Assembly: GCA_022432975.1 (NCBI GenBank)
Contig: CM039516.1
Location: 29,590,051-29,654,050, forward strand
Origin: Begonia masoniana
Taxonomy: Eukaryota > Streptophyta > Magnoliopsida > Cucurbitales > Begoniaceae
Direction of reading: 5' to 3'
DNA: 64,000 bases
Made by a program: the position numbers and the translations under genes. This document shows, piece after piece, positions 1 to 8,247 of this stretch; the stretch's first letter is position 1; the number at the start of each line of letters is the position of its first letter. The notes below the pieces were generated by a model. The model was not told the DNA's origin. It did no database searches and saw nothing but the letters and a program-made list of their open reading frames with translations.

Positions 1-1617
1 AAGGCCAATGTGGTGGCTGATGCATTAAGTAGAGTAATACCGTCAGCCTCAGCTTTGATTCTGGATATACCGGTGGCCTTAGAGACTGAATTTCATAAGT
101 TTAACCTAGAAACTGTGTCCAATGTAGCAGCTATGCTTTCTGCCATCTCCTTGAAACCTACCATTCTAGAAAAGATAAAAGAAACCCAGGACATTGATGA
201 GGAGTGTAAAAAGTTCAAGTCGAGCATGGATTCTACTGACAATTTGGACTTCAATTATACTGATGATGGAATACTTAAGTTCAGGAATAGATATTTTGTG
301 CCAGCCAATAAAGAGCTTCGTGATGAAATCCTTTCTGAAGCTCACTCTTCTAGATTTTCCGTTCATCCTGGTAGTACAAAGATGTACAGAGACCTTAAGC
401 AGACTTATTGGTGGCCAGGAATGAAGCGGAGCGTTGCTGAACATGTAGGACTATGTTTGATCTGCCAGCAGGTTAAGGCTGAACATCAGAGACCTGCAGG
501 AATGTTGCAGCCATTGCCACTTCCTGAATGGAAATGGGAGCAGATAACCATGGACTTTGTTGTAGGATTGCCCAGGACTGTAAAAGGACACGATGCAATT
601 TGAGTGATAGTTGATCGATTAACCAAATCAGCCCATTTCTTACCCATCAAGATGACTTACTCTATGGATCAGCTAGCCGAATTGTATGTGCATGAGGTTG
701 TGCGACTACATGGAGTTCCAGCTACTATAGTTTCGGACCGAGACTCTAGATTCACATCCAAATTTTGGAAGAGTTTACATAAAGCCATGAGCACACAGCT
801 AAACTTCAGTACAGCCTTTCACCCTCAAACAGATGGACAATCGGAAAGAACCATTCAAACATTAGAGGATATGCTCCGGGCATGTGTTTTGGATTTTCAA
901 GGTTCTTGGAGCAAGTATTTGCCCTTGGTGGAATTTTCTTATAACAACAGTTTTCAAGCAACAATAGGAATGGCACCATATGAAGCATTGTATGGACGAA
1001 AATGCAGATCACCTTTGTATTGGGACGAAGTTGGTGAAGCACAGTTGCTTGGTCCTGACATCGTGCAGCAGACTATTGAGAAGGTTGCCCTCATCCGTCA
1101 GAGGATCTTAACAGCTCAAAGCCGACAGAAGAGCTATGCTGACAGAAGACGCAGAGAATTAGAGTTCGAAGTAGGTGATGAAGTTTTTCTTAAAGTATCA
1201 CCATTCAAAGAAGTTGTGAGATTTGGAAAGAGAGGCAAACTGAATCCTAGATTTGTTGGTCCTTTCTCAATTCTGAAAAGGATTGAGAAGGCAGCCTATC
1301 AGTTACAGCTACCAGCTTCTATGGGAGGGATACATGACCTGTTCCATGTCTCTATGTTAAAGAAGTGTGTGCGGGATCCGTCCCAAGTTGTTGAACAGTA
1401 AAGCATTGAAATTCAACCTACACTTACCTACGAGGAGAAGCCGGTAAAGATTCTGGATTATGCAGTAAAGGTACTACGCAACAAAGAAGTGCCGCTTGTG
1501 AAAGTCTTGTGGCACAATCAGAATACAGAGGAGGCAACATGGGAGCGCCAACAAGACATAATGGACCAACATCCAGAACTGTTCAGGTACCGAATTTTCA
1601 GGACAAAATTCTTTTAA
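1..1617 (+). pseudogene. Tekay-type gag-pol, 3' part (RNase H end, integrase, chromodomain)
   Basis: The 3' third of a Ty3/gypsy polyprotein, entering from the left window edge. It starts at the end of RNase H ([12 protein letters not shown]), then has the integrase zinc finger (H..H...C..C, about 340-475), the DDE core (MDFVVGLP near 550; SDRDSRF near 735; HPQTDGQSE near 820-845), the GPY/F module (PRFVGPF near 1250) and a C-terminal chromodomain ending ELFRY. Integrase inserts cDNA; the chromodomain targets chromatin. Two in-frame stops break it: TGA at 601-603 where the relative at 36547-41028 has Trp, and TAA at 1399-1401 where it has Gln. The frame then runs on to a stop at 1615-1617 just before the polypurine tract. 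The copy is non-functional. Confidence 0.93.
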
Positions 1618-1628
1618 GGAGGGTAGAT
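1613..1628 (+). other. Polypurine tract before 3' LTR
   Basis: TTTTAAGGAGGGTAGA lies directly against the TG of the 3' LTR. The same tract sits at 41051-41063 and, reversed, at 8231-8247 and 21317-21332. In LTR elements it primes plus-strand DNA synthesis. Confidence 0.85.
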
Positions 1629-1899
1629 TGTAACACCCGACTTTATTTAAGAATTTAAAATAACAGATAAATCTATTAGGTATAATCGATGAATGAAACT
1701 TTAGTATAATGTAGGTTAGGTTGAAGAATGAGTAAGTAAGGGCATAAGGGTAATTGGCAAATTTGAAAGTGGATAATGTATTTAAGGCAAGAGGTTTGGG
1801 GTAGCCGCCACCACTACTCATTTTCTTTCCCTTTCGGTCTTCAGCTCGATCGGCAGAAATCTCTAGGCGATTCTCCTGCCCGATTCTCCTTCAACCTAG

Positions 1900-2116
1900 G
1901 TAAGCCCTCCTTGTTTTCTTGCGATTTTAGTAGTTAGATAGCTGAGGGAGTACAATGTGAGAAGTTTCGAGGAATGCTGTGATTTAGAGTAGGTTCGGGC
2001 TGTGTGACTAATGAGAATACCCGAGTTGTGGGGTTTCAAATTTGGTTTCCTCAAACTCCTGTAATGATCCTGTGAAGTTTAATAAAAGTTTGATATATGT
2101 ACTATTATGATTTTAG
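1900..2116 (+). other. Predicted LTR leader intron 1
   Basis: Donor CTAG|GTAAG and acceptor GATTTTAG|G. This 217-nt segment is exactly what is missing from the LTRs of the duplicated Tekay element, where the same preceding bases (CCTTCAACCTAG) join directly to the homologue of 2117-2167. Splicing is inferred from sequence only. Confidence 0.6.
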
Positions 2117-2167
2117 GTGAGCGAGCTTCGAAAGTAGCATTTAGCCGAGCGACTTCCAGGGAGTCAG
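2117..2167 (+). other. Predicted LTR leader exon 2 (51 nt)
   Basis: Short segment between two intron-like segments, ending CAG before GTAAGT. Homologous positions hold 51 nt (34631-34681; minus 7910-7960), 46 nt (51885-51930), 48 nt (54307-54354) and 45 nt (minus 45737-45781). Confidence 0.5.
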
Positions 2168-2651
2168 GTAAGTAGAGTTTGTTTGTGCCTTCGGACCTAC
2201 ATCACAAAACAGTAGGGTTTATGTATGTTTGTATGTTTAATTCCAGTTGTCATGCATCATGTTTTGAAAGACTACGAAAATGTATTTTCATGGTGAGTGT
2301 GAGCAGGATGATCAGAACAACTGTTAAGGGTGACTAATCCGCCCCTTAACTGAGAACAGAGGATTGAGGTTTTGGGAAAAGTGATCCACCTCCCAATCCT
2401 ACAAGGGGATCAGACCAGCTAACTGTTAAGGGAACTAATCCGCCCCTTAATTGAGATCAGAGGATGTATGCTTTGGGGGATGACTGATCCACTCTCCCAT
2501 CGTACAGAGGGATCAACAGAGCACGATTATGAATACAACAGAGAGGAGAAAGTAGAAACAGCATGTCTAAGAGATTTACGTTTCAGTAATTCATTTCATT
2601 CATTGCTTTACTTGCTTAGCATTAGGCTAATAGATGAGTTTTGTGATGTAG
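2168..2651 (+). other. Predicted LTR leader intron 2 with end-bridging stem
   Basis: GTAAGT donor, and an acceptor in TGATGTAG|GTGA with a CTAAT branch-point-like motif just upstream. The 15-nt arm at 2196-2210 (CCTACATCACAAAAC) is the exact reverse complement of 2638-2652, so the two splice sites would be drawn together. Two tandem TTAAGGG...CCCTTAA hairpins lie in the loop. Confidence 0.55.
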
Positions 2652-3084
2652 GTGAAGAAGTTACTGAAGGTATGTTTACCGACCAACATGAGGACTAGGC
2701 TGGTTGGAGGAGCATTTTCAGGCATCGGTTTGGTCATCTGTTGAGGCGGTTTAATTCATGGCTGCAGGTGTTGAGTTGAGAGTGACTAGTTCAGTATAGA
2801 TGTTTTTCTAAAAATTTTATGACAGTAGTGGTCTCAAAGTGTTGAATACATTTTAAGAATCTTCTGATTTTGGTATTCTTTTGGATTTTGAAAACATTGT
2901 TTTTACTGAATTTTGAGTAATGCAATGGTTAAGTCGTTTTTGAATGATTCAGTAGAGTAAGTAAATCCTTTTCTGTAGTTGGAGTAGTGTTTTGTAACGA
3001 GGAGTTGGTGAGATGTCGTTTTGTTCTCTATCGGTAGATGATGTCTATCGGTAGATGTTGAGTCATGGTTGAGTTATCTATCGG

Positions 3085-3345
3085 CAGATGAAGTTGTGTA
3101 TGAAGTTATGTTGACTTCATCGGCAGATGAAGTTATGTTGACTTCATCGGCAGATGAAGTTGTGTATGAAGTTATGTTGACTTCATCGGCAGATGAAGTT
3201 ATGTAGACTTCATCGGCAGATGAAGTTGTGTATGAAGTTATGTTGACTTCATCGGCAGATGAAGTTGTGTATGAAGTTATGTTGACTTCACCGACAGATG
3301 AAGTTATGTTGACTACATCGGCAGATGGTGTTGCGTCGACGTTAT
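3085..3345 (+). repeat. LTR-internal CATCGGCAGATG minisatellite
   Basis: Tandem 27- and 39-bp units built on TTCATCGGCAGATGAA (6-bp inverted arms around GGCA). The 39-bp unit adds 12 bp (GTGTATGAAGTT type). Same repeat as 35745-36010, 42655-42930 and the large array 59139-61360. Confidence 0.9.
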
Positions 3346-3723
3346 CGGCAGATGGTATCGCGTTGTTTGTACACGTCATCGGTAGAAGCCTTTTGTTTTC
3401 TTTTTCTGCTTCTTCCGTTGGCCTTGCTCATCGGCAGATACGTTAGACTTCCGCGATTTTTCCTAGTATTCCACAGTTTTAAATTTTAATTCCAAACTGC
3501 CGATTATCTCTTAACATTTCAAACCATGATTTATAGTTTTGATTTACTACATTGTTGTTTAGAATTATTTCCGCTGCAGGTTTTAAATATTTTGAAATTT
3601 TAGAAAAAAAAAAAAAGTCAAATTTTGGCCGTCGAGTGAAATTTTAAATTTAGCATCAAGACGTCATGGTTCGGTTCAGCGTTATGAGTAGCAAACTGGG
3701 TTCAGATAACTCGGGGCGTTACA

Positions 3724-3914
3724 CTTTAGTACTAAGAGTACTAATCTCCAATTTTTTCATTCTTTTGATTAATTCATTAATGAACTCAAAATTTTTATCT
3801 AGATTTGAAAAATTAAAATTAGAGATTGGAATTGGAGGTTGAACATTGGGTATTGAAATTTTTGTAGGTTTAGAACAGAGGTTGATGCTTCTAAAGTCGA
3901 AGTTGGCTTTGGCT
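3724..3914. other. Spacer without recognisable feature
   Basis: AT-rich DNA between the family-1 LTR and the duplicated block. No coding or repeat signal seen. Confidence 0.4.
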
Positions 3915-3979
3915 TTAGTTTATCAATCTGGTTTTCAATACGAGTTAACTGATGGCCAAGCTTTACATCAACGATCGAG

Positions 3980-4456
3980 CCCAAGAATGTGAAAGAAGCA
4001 TTACTAGATGAATATTGGATAAAAGCTATGCAAGAAGAACTCAAACAATTCTCTCGCAATCAAGTTTGAGATTTAGTACCGTGTCTTCCCGATGTGAATG
4101 TTATTAGTACTAAATGGACCTTCAAGAACAAGAGTGGTGAGTATGGCAACATCACTCGTAACAAAGCTCGACTAGTTATTCAAGGGTATTCTCAGATTGA
4201 AAGTATTGATTTTGATGAAACATTCGCTCCGGTTGCTCGTCTTGAATCTATTCGGCTTTTATTGTCTATTGCTTGTGTTATGCGGTTCAAGCTATATCAA
4301 ATGGATGTGAAGAGTGCTTTCTTCAATGGGTTTCTTAATGAAGAAGTTTATGTTGCTCAACCAAAGGGTTTTGAAGACCCTCATCATCCCGAGTATGTTT
4401 ATAAATTGAAGAAGACGTTATATGGGCTTAAACAAGCCCCTCGTGCATGGAGACAT
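3980..4456 (+). pseudogene. Ty1/copia reverse transcriptase fragment (copy A)
   Basis: Reads as the start of a copia RT domain: EALLDEYWIKAMQEELKQF, then [46 protein letters not shown], and ends [12 protein letters not shown] at 4067-4069 replaces the usual Trp before DLVP. After RAW the similarity stops abruptly and a stop follows, so the catalytic YVDD part, RNase H and LTRs are absent. The fragment is dead. Its counterpart in copy B lies near 17095-17595. Confidence 0.9.
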
Positions 4457-4459
4457 TAG

Positions 4460-5995
4460 TAGGCTTTGGGGCAGCGCAGTAATTTCGCACACAAATAAAT
4501 TACTTTAAAATCTTTTGAATCAATAATTATAAGATTAATTACGAAAATCACGGACTACAAGCAATATATGTCTCATTCATATAAAAAAAAACTGCAATAT
4601 AATTGGGTCTCAAATCGCGACTCTCCCACAGCCAAATCCACTTCTGTCAATAGAATCTTTAGTAAGATCCAAGGGTTTCAGTCATAGATTTTTTGTTTTC
4701 AGCCATCCACGATGCTCCTTTATTAGATGTAGATAGGATTATTAATTTCACTCATTGGGATTCTAATTTCAGCCTAACATGTATCTATGCAATGCAAATA
4801 AGTGTTTTCTTTTTGCAGGAGCGAAGATTAGGTTAAGCTCCTGCTTAACTGTTAATGCAGCCATTACAGAAGTGAGATTAAGGGAGACAAAGAGTAAGAG
4901 AGAGGTTAAGAAAAAGATAAGGCTGTGAAAAGAAAAGGGAGAAAAGCTTAAACAATACCAATTACCTGAGGAAGCAGCGGGCTTGTCAATGGTTTTAATA
5001 GTTCGATACATCTGGAAACCCATTAACATTTAGATTTAGACAATGGGGAAAAAGTTTAAAAAAAGGAATTCAAAACCTAATAAAAAACATTTTCAGTTTA
5101 TGGTATTGATTTCTTGAACAATACACATCGTTTTCATCACTTCAAGTTAAAACCTTGAATGTCAAATAGATAACTTAGGTTCTAACCACAAGTCATGTAA
5201 CAGTTAATAACACGATTCCATCTCCAAGGGGCTCATGTTTCTACCCACAACAACCGATTAGCAAAGAAACAGAAAAATAGAAAAATAGAAAATCCAGCAA
5301 ATACGAATAGCGATTTCACCAACCAAATGATATCTAAATTCAATAAGGGATTCTTCGAATATGAGTTAAGATTATGTCCTTAAATTTTCAGGTCCAGATG
5401 ATGAGTAAATCGAAAGTTACAAGAAGAACACCAGATGCTGTCCGATAAGTAATATTTTGTAAGCTTTCGGCATACACTATTCCGTAGAAGAATGGCAGCA
5501 AATGGAACGGGTTAATGGCCACCTTCTTCATGTATCCTACTTTGAAAAGAGAGGGAAGAAGCATGGAACAATAGCTATTCAAGCAACCTGGTTATTAAGT
5601 TTGAGTTCTACAAAGAGAATCTCACATCGACTATTGAACAAATCTAATTACGATGAAGAAAGAGCACTTCAGAGGCAGACAGTATATTCGTTCAGAGAAC
5701 AAACTCTAGAAGGAAAAAGGGATCCCTTGAGTTCAGCAGTTCTTATCATGAGTTCATCCGAATTTTTAATTCGTAAGATTCTGAACTATAAATCGACAAG
5801 AAAAAATTATATAATACGCCTCAGTTGTGTATTTTCCTGGATGAAAGTGATCTTCTCAAGACTTTACAGAGAGGTATTTCAAATGCATCTAGGGAAGAAG
5901 AAGGTATGAGTGACTTTTCAGTCTTCAAGAATGCTGGAAAGTCTGTCAAAGATGGTGGATTGATTTTTGTTCTCTCGGCCTAGGTGGCACCCAGC
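4460..5995. other. Non-TE-like stretch, no gene recognised
   Basis: No domain was recognised. Minus-strand 4969-5029 looks exon-like: a short frame starting MGFQMYRTIKTIDK and followed by a GTAATT donor. Plus-strand 5502-5909 is open for 135 codons, but the corresponding region of copy B (about 18590-18820) reads differently because of many indels, so neither frame can be trusted. This may be degraded host gene sequence. Confidence 0.3.
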
Positions 5996-6000
5996 GCCTG

Positions 6001-6330
6001 ATGGCTTTGCCCAAGGCTTCCTCGAGCTCAAGGTTGCTCGGAGGAATCCTAAGTCGCCGGAGGGCGGTGAAACCTTCGTTCCCAATTGCTGCCACTTCCT
6101 TCCCGAAGGAGTGTCTGCCGAGACCTTCAATCATAGCTCTTCGGCCAACTGAGGGCCATTCACCTCCACCTCCATTTCCTTCACCTTATCATCCTTCTCT
6201 GTGGCAAAGAAGCTGGTTTGTTCACTCACCCATATCACCGAATGCATTTTCCATTTTTACATTCTCTCCTCTATTTTTCATTGCATCTAGGAGGGCGCAC
6301 AAAGCTGGATCCCTGGCGCTGATTGTAACG
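6001..6330 (+). CDS. Hypothetical protein, N-terminus presequence-like; 3' end hit by Tekay insertion
   Basis: Open from an ATG at 6001. The first 25 residues are rich in Ser, Arg, Leu and Ala with no acidic residue (MALPKASSSSRLLGGILSRR), as in mitochondrial or plastid presequences; a proline-rich stretch follows. The Tekay element entered at 6323/6324, so the frame now runs a few codons into the LTR. In the empty site (CTGAT followed by CTGATGG) the frame would stop almost at once, so the element sits at the last codons. Copy B (from about 19120) is broken by indels. No family recognised; it may not be a gene. Confidence 0.25.
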
Positions 6331-8230
6331 CCCCGAGTTATCTGAACCCGGTTCGTTACCACTAACGCAAACATCACCAAGAACTCTCGGAGCAATTTAC
6401 AATTTCACTCGAGGATCAAGATTTGATGCTTATTAAAACCTAAAAAATGTTTAAAACTTGCAGCGGAAAATCATTTAGACAAGATGTGAATTAATAAAAA
6501 CTGTAAAATAATGTTTGAAAGAATCAGTTGAAGTGTTAAGGAATAATTAGTTGAAGGAAGTAAAAGTTTAAATCGTTAAATACCGATGGGGTGACAGAGG
6601 TCAAACGCCCCTGCCGACGACTAGTCAACGGAATAGGCCATATATAAATAACAGGCTTCTGCCGATGACGTCACGACTCAAACACAGCTGCCGACGACTA
6701 GTCAACGGAATAGGCCATATATAAATAACAGGCTTCTGCCGATGACGTCAGCAGGATAACTTAATTATCCAGCTTCTCCTGCCGGTGACGTCAGCCAGAT
6801 AAACCCATTATCTAACTTCTGCCGATTGCTAAACGGCTAAGCAGAATGTCCTACTTATGCCGATGACGTCAGCAGGATAACTTAATTATCCAGCTTCTGC
6901 CGATACGTGCTTATCACGTGACTTTTAAAACGTATGCCGATAGAAGGCAAGTTTACTGCTTATCAACTACCGGTAGGACAGCAAAACAACTACTCTTCTC
7001 CTGCCGATAGACTTTACCAAACAACATCAAATAGACGTATTACTCAACTTCATATCGATGGACTGAACAATTTGACAGTAAACTTGACTAACAATTGGAC
7101 TCAACATTTTACCAAAACTCATTCTAAAACACCTCAATTCATTGTATTACTCAAATTCCGTAAAATCAGCATTCTAGAAATTCAACAGGACACTAACATC
7201 AGAAATTCTAAAATGTATTCAAAAGGTTGCAATCTCTACTGTTATAAAAATTCAACATACTCAGACTAAATCATTGTCAATTAATTTCTCATATCTGCAG
7301 ACATCAGTTAATCACCTCAACAGTTTGCCGAATCAGAACATGAGAGTACTCCTCCAACCACATCTATTCATTTGCACGATCAAGGAAATCACCTGCTATA
7401 TTCTCAACACCTACATCACAAAACTCATCTATTAGCCTAATGCTAAGTAAGCAGAGCAAGAAATGATGGAAGTACAGAGATATGCAAATCCTAAATATGC
7501 AATTTCTACATTCCTCTTCCTCAGTTATATTGCATTCATTCAACCGGTCTGATGATCCCTGATACAATGGGAGGTGGATCAGCTTTCCCAGGGTATGAAT
7601 CCACATATATGTCACTTAAGGGTGGATTAGTTCCCTTAACAGATGATTGATCCCTGATACAATGGGAGGTGGATCGGTTTTTCCCAAGGTATGAATCCAG
7701 TTATGTTCGATTAAGGGGCGGATTAATTCCCTTAAAAATGTATTGTCTCAATCTGTTCACAACTCACCATGCTACTTCATGTAAATTCATTTTCGTTTTC
7801 TTTCCAAAATATGATGCATGGCAATTGAAATGAAACATACTTTCATGCATACAAGAAAATCCTAGTGTTTTGTGATGTAGGCCCGAAGGCAAATACAAAC
7901 TCTACTTACCTGGCCCTCCTGGAATTACTTGGTTGCTAGCTACTTCGGTTTAGCTCAAACCTAGGTTGAAGGAGAATCGAACAGGGGAATCGCCTGGAGA
8001 ATCCTGCTGCTCGAGCTGAAAAACCGAGAGGAAATGAGGGAAAGGGTGGCGGCTACCGTGAAATAACTCAAAACCTCTTTCCTTAAATACGTTATCCACT
8101 TTTTAAATTTCCAATTACTCATATGCCCTTGTCTAGTCATCCACCAACCCTACATTTAATATTGCCATATAAAATGCACCATTAGCTACAAGAGATAGAG
8201 AATTGGTCTATATAAAAACCGGGTATTACA
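6324..8230 (-). mobile_element. 3' LTR of copy A element
   Basis: 1907 bp, reads TGTAATACCC...GGGGCGTTACA on the minus strand. It holds four TGACGTCA palindromes (about 6665, 6743, 6786, 6863), stem arms at 7410-7424 and 7867-7881, and a donor at 7909. Predicted leader intron 1 is absent: the bases equivalent to exon 1 and exon 2 meet at 7960/7961. Confidence 0.92.
7411..7909 (-). other. Predicted LTR leader intron 2 (copy A, 3' LTR)
   Basis: On the minus strand the donor is GGCCAG|GTAAGT and the acceptor TGATGTAG|GTGT. The arms CCTACATCACAAAAC and GTTTTGTGATGTAGG are perfect complements (plus-strand positions 7867-7881 and 7410-7424). Equivalent arms occur at 13984-13998/14439-14453, 20509-20523/20957-20971 and 27065-27079/27523-27537. 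Confidence 0.5.
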
Positions 8231-8247
8231 ATCTACCCTCCTTAAAA
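8231..8247 (-). other. Polypurine tract, copy A element
   Basis: Minus-strand TTTTAAGGAGGGTAGAT directly before the 3' LTR, matching the tract of the other Tekay elements in the window. Confidence 0.85.

Larger units (their letters stand above)
1629..3723 (+). mobile_element. 3' LTR of Tekay-type element (family 1)
   Basis: Runs TGTAACACCC...GGGCGTTACA, 2095 bp, directly after the polypurine tract. The 5' partner is outside the window, so the TSD cannot be checked. Inside are a TATA-like TATTTAAG near 1779, a leader, two GT-AG intron-like segments (1900-2116 and 2168-2651), paired hairpins near 2323-2450, and an array of CATCGGCAGATG-type repeats at about 3085-3345. The minus-strand solo LTR at 58754-61843 belongs to the same family. 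Confidence 0.92.

Noticed and set aside
1776..2699. Spliced micro-protein starting at the ATG of 1776 and running through exons 1-3 of the family-1 LTR
   Set aside because: The frame is open in family 1, but the ATG overlaps the TATA-like box, so it is probably upstream of transcription. The full-length and duplicated elements have stops in exon 2 in the same phase.
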